Shown in pieces: positions 1 to 6,611 of a stretch of DNA of 25,195 bases (its first letter is position 1; every line of letters starts with the position of its first letter). Source of the stretch: DASULK01 sp036381835 (lineage in GTDB: Bacteria; Actinomycetota; Actinomycetes; Mycobacteriales; Micromonosporaceae); contig DASVCA010000214.1 in assembly GCA_036381835.1 (NCBI GenBank), forward strand, positions 1-25,195. Reading direction: 5' to 3'. Position numbers and translations under genes: made by a program. The notes below the pieces were generated by a model. The model did no database searches. It was not told the origin of the DNA and saw only the letters and a list, made by a program, of their open reading frames with translations.

Positions 1-71
1 GTGCCGACCGCGCGCTCATCGTTACCCGCAAGCGTTCCGTTGCGGCGAAACACACACAGGAGCGAGTACAC
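1..71 (+). promoter_or_regulatory. rpsP upstream region with hairpin and ribosome binding site
   Basis: No coding region can be supported here. A short inverted repeat (CCGCAA at 26-31, TTGCGG at 40-45) could form a 6-bp hairpin just before the AGGAG at 58-62. That AGGAG is a good Shine-Dalgarno sequence 9 nt before the GTG of rpsP and fixes its start. The promoter probably lies outside the window. Confidence 0.4.
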
Positions 72-530
72 GTGGCCGTAAAGATCCGGCTCATGCGGAT
101 GGGCAAGATCCGCAACCCGCAGTACCGCATCGTCGTCGCCGACTCGCGCACCAAGCGCGACGGCAAGGCGATCGAGTACATCGGGATCTACCACCCGAAG
201 GAGGACCCTTCGGTGATCCAGGTGAACTCGGAACGGGTCCAGTACTGGCTCTCCGTCGGCGCTCAGCCGAGCGAGGCTGTCCAGCGACTGCTGGAGAAGA
301 CCGGTGACTGGCAGAAGTTCAAGGGCCTGCCGGCCCCGGAGCCGCTGAAGGTGGCGCCGGCCAAGGCGGACCGCAGGGCGATCTACGAGGCCGAAGCCAA
401 GGCGGCGGCCGGACTGGCCGAGGAGGCCAAGCCGAAGAAGACGGCGAAGGCCGAAAAGAAGGCTGAGAAGAAGGCCGAGGCAGCCGCGACCACCGAGGAG
501 CAGGCCGGTGCGGCCGGCGAGCAGGCCTGA
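72..530 (+). CDS. rpsP: 30S ribosomal protein S16
   Basis: Ribosomal protein S16, an early-assembling protein of the small subunit that binds 16S rRNA. The first ~85 residues carry the family's characteristic start (MAVKIRLMRMGKIRNPQYR) and the conserved DSRTKRDGKAIEYIGIYHP stretch. The remaining ~65 residues are an Ala/Lys/Glu-rich tail with KKAEKKAE repeats. Such charged extensions are common in actinobacterial S16 and are probably disordered and rRNA-contacting (inference). At 152 aa the protein is much longer than the ~80-90 aa E. coli form. The GTG start has AGGAG 9 nt upstream. It is the first gene of a chain with khpA, rimM and trmD, the usual actinobacterial order, which links ribosome maturation and tRNA modification genes. 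Confidence 0.97.
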   Translation: MAVKIRLMRMGKIRNPQYRIVVADSRTKRDGKAIEYIGIYHPKEDPSVIQVNSERVQYWLSVGAQPSEAVQRLLEKTGDWQKFKGLPAPEPLKVAPAKADRRAIYEAEAKAAAGLAEEAKPKKTAKAEKKAEKKAEAAATTEEQAGAAGEQA

Positions 531-765
531 CGTACCGCTCGGCCCGGCGTTGGAGCATCTCGTCAAGGGCATCGTCGATCACCCGGACGACGTGCGGGTC
601 CGGTCGGTCGATTCCCGCCGCGGCAGGCGGCTCGAGGTTCGGGTACACCCCGAGGACCTGGGTACGGTCATCGGGCGGGGTGGACGGACCGCGAAGGCGC
701 TGCGCCAGGTGATCGGCTCCATCGGCGGGCGTGGCGTGCGCGTCGACATCATCGACTCGTACTGA
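508..765 (+). CDS. khpA: KH-domain RNA-binding protein (KhpA family)
   Basis: Small single-KH-domain RNA-binding protein found between rpsP and rimM in actinobacteria and many Firmicutes. The KH signature is clear: VRVHPEDLGTVIGRGGRTAK contains the GxxG loop (GRGG) that contacts RNA, followed by the helix ALRQVIGSIGG and a final strand VRVDIID. Length is 85 aa from the GTG at 508, close to the usual ~75-80. This start overlaps rpsP by 23 nt and has GAGGAG at 495-500, 7 nt upstream. The only later in-frame candidate, TTG at 550, would cut into the conserved EHLVKGIVDHPDDV start, so 508 is preferred. The stop overlaps the rimM start (TGATG), implying coupled translation. In other bacteria KhpA pairs with KhpB/Jag; no partner gene is visible here. 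Confidence 0.9.
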   Translation: MRPASRPDVPLGPALEHLVKGIVDHPDDVRVRSVDSRRGRRLEVRVHPEDLGTVIGRGGRTAKALRQVIGSIGGRGVRVDIIDSY

Positions 766-1304
766 TGCTTCTCGTCGTCGGTGAGATCGTTCGGCCGCAC
801 GGCATCCGAGGTGAGGTCGCCGTGGCGGTGCGGACCGATGAGCCTGAGGCGAGGTTCGCCGTCGGGTCGGTGCTGTTCACCGACCCGACGGCGAACCGGC
901 ACCGGGAACCCGGCGAACCGGTGCCGGACCGGCTGACCGTACAGGCGGTCCGGTGGCACCAGGGTCGGCTGTTGGTGACCTTCGAGGGGTTCGACGATCG
1001 CAATCGGGCCGAGATGCTGCGGGGCGTGCCTCTGTGCGTGGACAGCGAGACGGTGGGCGTTCCGAGTGACCCGGACGAGTACCACGACTTCCAACTCGTC
1101 GGCCTGACCGCGGTCGATCCGGCAGGTGAGACGCTCGGCGAGGTGGTCCGGGTGGATCACGCACCCGCCTCGGACCTGCTGGTGCTGCGCCGGCCGGACG
1201 GCCGTACCGCGCTCATCCCGTTCGTCAAGGCGATCGTGCCCGAGGTCGACCTGGCCGGCGGTCGGATCGTGATCGACCCTCCCGGCGGGCTGCTGGATTT
1301 GTAG
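765..1304 (+). CDS. rimM: Ribosome maturation factor RimM
   Basis: 16S rRNA processing and 30S assembly factor that acts on the 3' domain near S19. The N-terminal RimM domain (about residues 1-90) begins with the conserved VGEIVRPHGIRGEV motif. The C-terminal PRC-barrel domain (about residues 100-179) includes the stretch GETLGEVVRVDHAPASDLLV and ends with the family's IPFVKAIVPEVDLAGGRIVID segment. Length 179 aa fits the family. The ATG overlaps the khpA stop by one base, and trmD begins directly after its TAG with no spacer, so khpA, rimM and trmD are probably translated as a coupled unit. The rimM-trmD pair is conserved across bacteria. Confidence 0.96.
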   Translation: MLLVVGEIVRPHGIRGEVAVAVRTDEPEARFAVGSVLFTDPTANRHREPGEPVPDRLTVQAVRWHQGRLLVTFEGFDDRNRAEMLRGVPLCVDSETVGVPSDPDEYHDFQLVGLTAVDPAGETLGEVVRVDHAPASDLLVLRRPDGRTALIPFVKAIVPEVDLAGGRIVIDPPGGLLDL

Positions 1305-2078
1305 ATGCGCGTCGATATCGTCTCGATCTTCCCGGATTACTTCGCCCCCCTCGAGCTCTCCCTGATCGGCCGGGCCCGCACGAGCGGGTTGCTGGACGTC
1401 GCCGTACACGATCTGCGGACCTGGACCCACGACGTCCACCGCACGGTCGACGACACGCCCTACGGCGGTGGCCCGGGCATGGTCATGCGGCCCGAGCCCT
1501 GGGGCGAGGCATTGGACGCGCTCGTTCCCGCCGACGCCCCGCCGCCGCGGCTCGTGGTGCCGACCCCGGCCGGGATCCCGTTCTGCCAGACCATGGCGCA
1601 TGAGCTGGCCGTGGAGTCGCATCTGGTCTTCGCGTGCGGGCGGTACGAGGGGATCGATCAGCGGGTGCTGGACCATGCGGCCGAGCGGATGCCGGTCACC
1701 GAGGTCTCGCTCGGCGACTACGTGATCTTCGGCGGTGAGGCGGCGGTCATCGTGATCCTGGAAGCCGTCACCCGGCTGCTGCCCGGCGTGCTCGGCAACG
1801 TCGAGTCGCTGGCAGAGGAGTCCCACGCACACGGCTTGCTCGAGGCACCGGTCTACACCAAGCCCGCGGTGTGGCGGGGACACGAGGTCCCCGAGGTGTT
1901 GCGCTCGGGTGATCATGGTCGGATCGCCCGGTGGCGGCGGGATCAGGCGTTGCTGCGCACCGCGCGCCGTCGGCCCGATCTGCTGGCCGCCCTGTCGGTC
2001 GATGACCTGGACCCCCGGGATACGGCCACACTCAGGGGGGCCGGATTTCAGTTCCCGGTACCGGATGTGGCAGAGTAG
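1305..2078 (+). CDS. trmD: tRNA (guanine-N1)-methyltransferase TrmD
   Basis: Methylates N1 of G37 in tRNAs using S-adenosylmethionine, which prevents +1 frameshifting; an essential SPOUT-class enzyme acting as a dimer. Visible motifs are MRVDIVSIFPDYF at the start, TVDDTPYGGGPGMVMRPEP (48-66), the knot motifs PTPAGIPF (86-93) and FACGRYEGIDQRV (109-121), and SLGDYVIFGGEAA (135-147). Arg157 in RLLPGVLG matches the conserved arginine of the family. One oddity: at the position of the catalytic aspartate (D169 in the E. coli/H. influenzae enzymes, in a DS motif) this protein has Glu172 (AEESHAHG). At 257 aa the length is normal. The ATG directly follows the rimM stop. Confidence 0.96.
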   Translation: MRVDIVSIFPDYFAPLELSLIGRARTSGLLDVAVHDLRTWTHDVHRTVDDTPYGGGPGMVMRPEPWGEALDALVPADAPPPRLVVPTPAGIPFCQTMAHELAVESHLVFACGRYEGIDQRVLDHAAERMPVTEVSLGDYVIFGGEAAVIVILEAVTRLLPGVLGNVESLAEESHAHGLLEAPVYTKPAVWRGHEVPEVLRSGDHGRIARWRRDQALLRTARRRPDLLAALSVDDLDPRDTATLRGAGFQFPVPDVAE

Positions 2079-2087
2079 TGAGGTTGC

Positions 2088-2115
2088 CGCAGTCGGCCGT
2101 GTGTGGGCGACTGCG
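2088..2115 (+). terminator. Hairpin after trmD
   Basis: A perfect 8-bp inverted repeat (CGCAGTCG at 2088-2095, CGACTGCG at 2108-2115) with a 12-nt loop starts 10 nt after the trmD stop. There is no U-tract. It could act as a weak terminator or attenuator, or as part of the rplS leader. Confidence 0.4.
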
Positions 2116-2170
2116 AGGATCTTCCATCGGGACGCTTTCTGCGGCCCGATGGGATCAGAATCACCCGTCC

Positions 2171-2190
2171 GCGCACCGGAGACGGTGCGC
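2171..2190 (+). promoter_or_regulatory. rplS leader hairpin
   Basis: A perfect 7-bp stem (GCGCACC at 2171-2177, GGTGCGC at 2184-2190) with a 6-nt loop GGAGAC lies 25 nt before the rplS ATG. It is followed by AAGGA at 2204-2208, a Shine-Dalgarno sequence 7 nt from the start. Its position in the leader of a ribosomal protein gene suggests a possible autoregulatory element. I cannot match it to a known leader family. Confidence 0.4.
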
Positions 2191-2215
2191 CCGTGAGCCG
2201 AGCAAGGATGCAGCG

Positions 2216-2563
2216 ATGAACACCCTGGATGCGCTTGACGCCCAGTCGATTCGAGCCGACATCCCGGACTTCCGGGCCGGGGACACCGTCAAGGTGCACG
2301 CCCGGGTCGTCGAGGGCAACCGGTCCCGGGTTCAGGTTTTCCAGGGCGTTGTCATCCGGCGTCAGGGCTCGGGCCTGCGCGAGACCTTCACGGTCCGCAA
2401 GGTGAGCTTCGCGGTCGGCGTCGAGCGGACCTACCCGGTGCACAGCCCGGCGATCGACCGGATCGAAGTGGTCACCCGCGGTGACGTCCGCCGGGCCAAG
2501 CTCTACTACCTGCGTGAGCTTCGCGGCAAGAAGGCGAAGATCAAGGAAAAGCGCGAGCAGTAG
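2216..2563 (+). CDS. rplS: 50S ribosomal protein L19
   Basis: Ribosomal protein L19, at the interface of the 30S and 50S subunits. The 115-aa product has the typical family sequence: DIPDFRAGDTVKVHARVVEG, then RVQVFQGVVIRRQGSG, then the conserved FTVRKVSFAVGVERTYPVHSP and a basic C-terminal tail RRAKLYYLRELRGKKAKIKEK. The ATG at 2216 was chosen because AAGGA lies 7 nt upstream and the product begins where L19 proteins begin. The frame is open further upstream to 2078, but that part is the leader. It follows trmD as in most bacteria, after a 137-nt gap with two hairpins, and is followed by a perfect hairpin terminator. Confidence 0.97.
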   Translation: MNTLDALDAQSIRADIPDFRAGDTVKVHARVVEGNRSRVQVFQGVVIRRQGSGLRETFTVRKVSFAVGVERTYPVHSPAIDRIEVVTRGDVRRAKLYYLRELRGKKAKIKEKREQ

Positions 2564-2586
2564 CCTCCACCCCTGGCCAAGGCACC

Positions 2587-2609
2587 GGGTGGCATCGTCG
2601 ATGCCACCC
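2587..2609 (+). terminator. rplS terminator
   Basis: A perfect 10-bp stem (GGGTGGCATC at 2587-2596, GATGCCACCC at 2600-2609) with a GTC triloop lies 23 nt after the rplS stop. It has no U-tract, as is common for actinobacterial terminators. A second small hairpin (CCGCAC at 2642-2647, GTGCGG at 2651-2656) follows before lepB1. Confidence 0.7.
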
Positions 2610-2686
2610 CCACCGGGATCGTCGCGGCAGCGCTGCGGTGTCCGCACGACGTGCGGTGGTAGCGCGATTCCGTCCGGACCGGGAAG

Positions 2687-3568
2687 ATGCGTAACGTGGA
2701 TCGGGTGGACGAGCTAGTGCCCTGGGCCGGAGGGATCCGCGGCGGCCACCGGCCGATGCCGCTGTGGCAGGAGTTGCCGCTACTGCTCGTCGTGGCCTTC
2801 TGCATCGCGGTGTTGGTCCGCACCTTCCTGCTGCAGATGTTCTTCATCCCGTCCGGATCGATGGAGGACACGCTGCGCGAAGGCGACCGGGTGCTGGTCA
2901 ACAAGGTCGTCTACCAGGTACGCGAGCCGGCCCGCGGCGAGATCGTCGTGTTCCACGGGACCGCGGCGTGGAATCCCCTCGTCACCGAACCCGACCCCGG
3001 GTTCGTCGGGAAGGTGGGCCGCACCCTCGCCGATCTGGTCGGCATCAGCCGCCCGGGCGAGAAGGACTTCATCAAGCGAGTCATCGGCCTACCCGGGGAC
3101 CGGGTGATGTGCTGTGACGACCGTGGCCGGGTGATGGTCAACGGAGTGCCGTTGGACGAGTCGTACGTGGTGCGCAACTCACCCGAGGATGCTCCGCCGG
3201 ATAGCCGGCACTGCCGGTCGCGGCGATTCAACGAGATCGTCGTGCCGCCCGGCCATCTGTTCGTGATGGGGGACCATCGCTTGCGCTCCGAGGACTCTCG
3301 ATGCCAGGGGACCGTGCCGATCGACAATGTGATCGGCCGGGCGTTCGTCGTCGTCTGGCCCGCGGACCGTTGGGCGTCGCTGCCCGCACCCGCGACCTTC
3401 GACGAGGTGCCGCAACCGTCGGCCGCGCTACCCGGCGCGGGCGTTCCGGCTACCGCGGATCCGCTCGGCGGCATGGCGATGCTCCTGCCGCTCCTGTCCG
3501 CTTTCCGGGTTTCGGGCGGTTCGCCTCCTCGCCGCAGGAACCCTCGACCCGTAGGCTCGTGCCCGTGA
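2687..3568 (+). CDS. lepB: Signal peptidase I (first of two)
   Basis: Membrane-bound type I signal peptidase that removes signal peptides from exported proteins. A transmembrane helix (about residues 30-51) is followed by box B, PSGSMEDTL, with nucleophile Ser58. The general-base Lys130 is in KDFIKRVIGLPGD, and box E is MGDHRLRSEDSR. A Cys pair (CC, within VMCCDDRGR) is shared with the next gene. The C-terminus past about residue 240 is Pro/Ala-rich and includes a short hydrophobic patch (MAMLLPLLSAF), possibly a second membrane contact. At 293 aa it is longer than its paralogue. The start is uncertain: there is no clear Shine-Dalgarno sequence, and in-frame GTG codons follow at 2696 and 2705. 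It ends in a 4-nt overlap with lepB2. Confidence 0.93.
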   Translation: MRNVDRVDELVPWAGGIRGGHRPMPLWQELPLLLVVAFCIAVLVRTFLLQMFFIPSGSMEDTLREGDRVLVNKVVYQVREPARGEIVVFHGTAAWNPLVTEPDPGFVGKVGRTLADLVGISRPGEKDFIKRVIGLPGDRVMCCDDRGRVMVNGVPLDESYVVRNSPEDAPPDSRHCRSRRFNEIVVPPGHLFVMGDHRLRSEDSRCQGTVPIDNVIGRAFVVVWPADRWASLPAPATFDEVPQPSAALPGAGVPATADPLGGMAMLLPLLSAFRVSGGSPPRRRNPRPVGSCP

Positions 3569-4221
3569 TTGACGAGCAGACCGACAAGCGAGCCAGTTCC
3601 TTCTGGAAAGAACTGCCCATCCTCCTGGGTGTGGCGATCCTGGTCGCCTTCCTGGTCCGTACCTTCGTGCTGCAGACCTTCTACATCCCATCCCAGTCGA
3701 TGCAGCATACGCTGGAACTCAACGACCGGGTGCTGGTCAACAAACTGGTGTACGACTTCCGGCCGCCGCGGCGCGGCGAGATCGTGGTCTTCCGCGCCCC
3801 CGAGGCGTGGACCGGTGTCCCGTCCGGGGAGGACTACATCAAGCGGGTCATCGCGGTCGGCGGGGACACGCTGCGGTGCTGTGACGACCGGGGCCGGCTG
3901 CTCGTGAACGGCAGGGCGCTCGACGAGCCCTACATCTACGAGGAGGGCGGGGTGCGGGATCCCGCCGTGCCCGGCAACATCGACGGCCGCGGCGTCGAGT
4001 TCGAGGTCACCGTGCCCGACGGCCGCCTGTGGGTGATGGGGGATCACCGATCAGCGTCGGGTGATTCGTACCAGCACTGGCAGGCGAGCAACCATGACAT
4101 GACGGTGGCGACGATTCCGGAGGATGCAGTCGTCGGGCGGGCGTTCGCAATCTACTGGCCGTTCGATCGGGCCACCTGGCTCTCGGTGCCCGAGACCGCG
4201 GTCGCGGTGCCGCAACCGTAG
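3565..4221 (+). CDS. lepB: Signal peptidase I (second of two)
   Basis: Second type I signal peptidase, clearly a tandem duplicate of its upstream neighbour. A short cytoplasmic head (WKELPILLG) leads into a membrane helix (about residues 16-37), then box B PSQSMQHTL with nucleophile Ser45. Lys93 lies in EDYIKRVIAVGGD, and box E is MGDHRSASGDS. Length is 218 aa, typical for a minimal actinobacterial LepB. The GTG at 3565 was chosen because it overlaps the lepB1 stop (GTGA); an in-frame GTG at 3559 is also possible. Box E has GDS where lepB1 has EDSR, and the segment between Lys and box E differs, so the two enzymes may favour different substrates (inference). Confidence 0.93.
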   Translation: MIDEQTDKRASSFWKELPILLGVAILVAFLVRTFVLQTFYIPSQSMQHTLELNDRVLVNKLVYDFRPPRRGEIVVFRAPEAWTGVPSGEDYIKRVIAVGGDTLRCCDDRGRLLVNGRALDEPYIYEEGGVRDPAVPGNIDGRGVEFEVTVPDGRLWVMGDHRSASGDSYQHWQASNHDMTVATIPEDAVVGRAFAIYWPFDRATWLSVPETAVAVPQP

Positions 4222-4271
4222 CGTCGGTCAGCGCCGTCGGCCCGGTACGAGGTGGGTCGTAAGCTGGATCG

Positions 4272-4736
4272 GTGCCAGTGTTCACTCCTCGTCGCGCCGC
4301 GCGCGTCCTGCTGCTGGACGGCGCCGACCGGGTGCTGCTGTTCCGGGGCTGGGACCCGGCGCGACCTGAGCACCGCTACTGGTTCACCCCGGGGGGCGGA
4401 CTGGACGAGGGTGAGTCTCCGGCTACGGGTGCCGCACGGGAGCTCGCCGAGGAGACCGGGCTGCGGATCTCTCCCGCACAGTTCGGTGAGCCGGTCTGGC
4501 GTGAGGTCACCGAGTTCCCGTTCGACGGGCGGTGGTACCGCCAGGAGCAGGACTACTTCCTGGTGCGGGTGCCGACGTGGGAGGTGGACACCGCGGGACT
4601 CAACGATCTGGAGCGAGGGTGTATCGACATCTACCGCTGGTGGACGATTGAGGAGTTGGAGGGTACCGCGGAGCGCTTCTACCCGGTAGAGCTTGCCGGG
4701 CTGCTGCGTCGATTGCTGGCGGGTGGCCGGTGCTGA
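4272..4736 (+). CDS. NUDIX hydrolase
   Basis: Cytoplasmic NUDIX-family pyrophosphohydrolase of 154 aa. The NUDIX box is complete at residues 42-64: G, five residues, E48, seven residues, then RELAEETGL, with the Glu residues that bind Mg2+. Upstream, RAARVLLLDGADRVLLFRGWDP is the usual first strand pair. The substrate cannot be read from sequence; candidates are nucleoside diphosphate derivatives or oxidised nucleotides. The GTG start lies 50 nt after lepB2 with only a weak Shine-Dalgarno sequence. The 3' end overlaps rnhB by 7 nt, so the two are co-transcribed. A NUDIX gene next to rnhB could serve nucleotide or nucleic-acid housekeeping, but this is inference. Confidence 0.9.
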   Translation: MPVFTPRRAARVLLLDGADRVLLFRGWDPARPEHRYWFTPGGGLDEGESPATGAARELAEETGLRISPAQFGEPVWREVTEFPFDGRWYRQEQDYFLVRVPTWEVDTAGLNDLERGCIDIYRWWTIEELEGTAERFYPVELAGLLRRLLAGGRC

Positions 4737-5542
4737 CCCCGCCGCGTACCGTGATTCGCTGGGATAGCGGCATCTACGCCCTGGAACGGGCGCTGCGCCG
4801 GCGGGGCTTTCGACACGTGGCGGGCGCGGATGAGGCCGGTCGTGGTGCCTGCGCCGGCCCCTTGGTGGCCGCCGCGGTGGTGTTGCCGGAGGGGCGTCGC
4901 GGCGAGATCGAGGAACTCGCCGATTCGAAGCTGCTCACGCCGCTGGCGCGGGAGCGCGTGTACGACGCGGTGATCGCCCGGGCGTCGGCGTACGCCGTGA
5001 TCGTGGTCCCTGCCGAGGAGATTGACGTACGCGGGCTTCATCTCTGTAACATCGTCGCCCTGCGCAGGGCGTTGGCCGCGTTGTCCGTCCAACCGGACTA
5101 CGTTCTGACCGACGGGTTCGGGGTGGACGGGCTCGGGACGCCGGGGCTGGCGGTGTGGAAGGGCGACCGGGTGGCCGCGTGCGTGGCCGCCGCGAGCGTG
5201 GTGGCGAAAGTCACCCGGGACCGGATCATGGTCGAGTTGGACGCCCGGTATCCCGGCTACGGTTTCGCCGAGCACAAGGGGTACGTCACGGCTGAGCACA
5301 CGGCTGCTTTGGCCCGTCAGGGACCGTGTGCGGAGCACCGGTTCTCGTACGTGAACGTCGCGGCGGCATCGGGGCGGGACGGGCAGCCGCCGCGGGCTCG
5401 ACGGCCCGGGGTGCTGGGCGGGCGGGCGGTCCCGGGGCGGTCCGCGCCGTCAGGGGGTACCGTCGGCGTGGCGTTGCGCGAGCGGCTTCGGTCGCCCGCG
5501 CTGCTGGGGGAAGATGTGGCCATGGAAGGCGGAGTGCGATGA
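4730..5542 (+). CDS. rnhB: Ribonuclease HII
   Basis: Cleaves RNA in RNA-DNA hybrids and removes misincorporated ribonucleotides from DNA. The RNase HII signature GADEAGRGACAGPLVAAAV contains catalytic Asp34 and Glu35. Asp128 (YVLTDGF) and Asp164 (VVAKVTRDR) supply the other acidic residues. ADSKLLTPLARE and YGFAEHKGYVTAEH are further family motifs. The enzyme core ends near residue 210. About 60 more residues, rich in Gly, Arg, Pro and Ala, extend to 270 aa and look disordered; similar tails occur in other actinobacterial homologues. The GTG start overlaps the NUDIX gene by 7 nt, and the stop overlaps the DUF2469 start (ATGA). Confidence 0.94.
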   Translation: MLTPPRTVIRWDSGIYALERALRRRGFRHVAGADEAGRGACAGPLVAAAVVLPEGRRGEIEELADSKLLTPLARERVYDAVIARASAYAVIVVPAEEIDVRGLHLCNIVALRRALAALSVQPDYVLTDGFGVDGLGTPGLAVWKGDRVAACVAAASVVAKVTRDRIMVELDARYPGYGFAEHKGYVTAEHTAALARQGPCAEHRFSYVNVAAASGRDGQPPRARRPGVLGGRAVPGRSAPSGGTVGVALRERLRSPALLGEDVAMEGGVR

Positions 5543-5859
5543 GCGCGGAAGATCTCGAGAAGTATGAAACCGAGATGGAGCTGCAGCTCTACCGGGAGTA
5601 CCGGGACATCGTCCGCCAGTTCTCCTACGTGGTCGAGACCGAACGCCGGTTCTACCTCGCCAATCAGGTCGACCTGCACGTGCGCAACTCCGACGGCGAG
5701 GTCTACTTCGAGGTCGAGATGCACGACGCATGGGTTTGGGACATGTACCGGCCTGCGCGGTTCGTGAAGAATGTCCGAGTCATGACGTTCAAAGACGTCA
5801 ATGTCGAGGAGTTGGAGAAACCCGACATCTCGCTGCCGGATTCGGCCTTCGGTAGCTGA
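5539..5859 (+). CDS. DUF2469 domain protein
   Basis: Conserved 106-aa actinobacterial protein of unknown function, almost always found next to rnhB. The sequence starts MSAEDLEKYETEMELQLYRE and contains the family's highly conserved aromatic and acidic stretches (FSYVVETERRFYLANQVDL, HDAWVWDMYRPARFVKNVRV). It is cytoplasmic, with no signal peptide or membrane segment. The ATG at 5539 was chosen because it overlaps the rnhB stop by 4 nt and matches the family's N-terminus; the frame is open further upstream only as a shadow of rnhB. Translational coupling to rnhB suggests a related role, but no function can be assigned. It ends the housekeeping string before the apparent rearrangement point. 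Confidence 0.92.
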   Translation: MSAEDLEKYETEMELQLYREYRDIVRQFSYVVETERRFYLANQVDLHVRNSDGEVYFEVEMHDAWVWDMYRPARFVKNVRVMTFKDVNVEELEKPDISLPDSAFGS

Positions 5860-5977
5860 GTCCTCGCCATACCAGGTCAGGCCCCCGACGCGCGTCCCTT
5901 CCACAGCGGGCGCCCTCGTGCACAGCGTCCTCTGTCCGGACCGCACGGCCGGCGCGGCAGAGGCGACGCTGCCCGTC

Positions 5978-6601
5978 ATGAGGACATTCGGCAGGCGCTT
6001 CGGCGCGAGGGTCGGCATCTGGGGAATGACCCTGCTCCTGCTCGGCGCGCTCGGCCCGGCCGGGTGGCCGGAGGGGGCCCGCGGAACGCCACAGTCGCCG
6101 ACCCGCAGCGCGACGGCGGACACCACCCCCGCTCCCGGGCGCTTTCGACTGCCGGTCGACGGGTGGGTGACGCGGCGGTTCGAACCGCCGCCCCAGCGAT
6201 GGTCGGCCGGGCACCGGGGCGTCGACCTGGCCGCCGCTCCCGGAGCGACGGTACGGGCAGCCGGGGCGGGCATGGTCTACTTCGCCGGCCGGATCGCCGG
6301 GCGGGGCGTGGTCAGCGTCGCCCACGACGGCGGGCTGCGGACCACGTACGAGCCGGTCGAGCCGGCTGTCAGCACGGGTGACCGGGTAGCCGCAGGCGAC
6401 CCGCTCGGCGTGCTCGCCTCGGGGCACCTCGGTTGCCCCGAACCCGCCTGCCTGCACTGGGGGCTGCGACGCGGCGAGGAGTACCTGGACCCGCTGTCGC
6501 TGCTCGGAGTCGGGCGGGTTCGCCTGCTGCCGGTGCCGCGACACCACCGACGCCCTGTCCGTGCCCGTCGTGCGGGCCTCGATCCGGCCGGACCCAGGTA
6601 G
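5978..6601 (+). CDS. Secreted M23 (LytM-like) peptidase-family protein
   Basis: Exported protein of 207 aa with an M23/LytM endopeptidase fold, a family that cuts peptidoglycan cross-bridges or regulates amidases. The N-terminus has basic residues and a hydrophobic signal segment (about 13-32), then a short Thr/Pro-rich linker. The domain shows FRLPVDGWVTRRF, the zinc-binding HxxxD motif in GHRGVDLAAAPG, the GRGVVSVAHDGG strand, and a C-terminal CLHWGLRRGEEYLDP. In active LytM enzymes the last motif is HxH; here the first His is Cys, so activity is uncertain. The ATG at 5978 starts a proper signal peptide. A homologue next to rpsB is usual in actinobacteria; here it is ~15 kb from rpsB, across the Tad locus. 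Confidence 0.85.
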   Translation: MRTFGRRFGARVGIWGMTLLLLGALGPAGWPEGARGTPQSPTRSATADTTPAPGRFRLPVDGWVTRRFEPPPQRWSAGHRGVDLAAAPGATVRAAGAGMVYFAGRIAGRGVVSVAHDGGLRTTYEPVEPAVSTGDRVAAGDPLGVLASGHLGCPEPACLHWGLRRGEEYLDPLSLLGVGRVRLLPVPRHHRRPVRARRAGLDPAGPR

Positions 6602-6611
6602 GCTGCCGCCG

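Noticed and set aside
579..1916. Long minus-strand open frame (445 codons) across khpA, rimM and trmD
   Set aside because: Typical GC-rich shadow frame. The plus-strand frames match known families, and the minus product shows no motif.
2911..4047. Minus-strand open frame (378 codons) opposite the lepB pair
   Set aside because: Composition-driven shadow of two clear signal peptidase genes.
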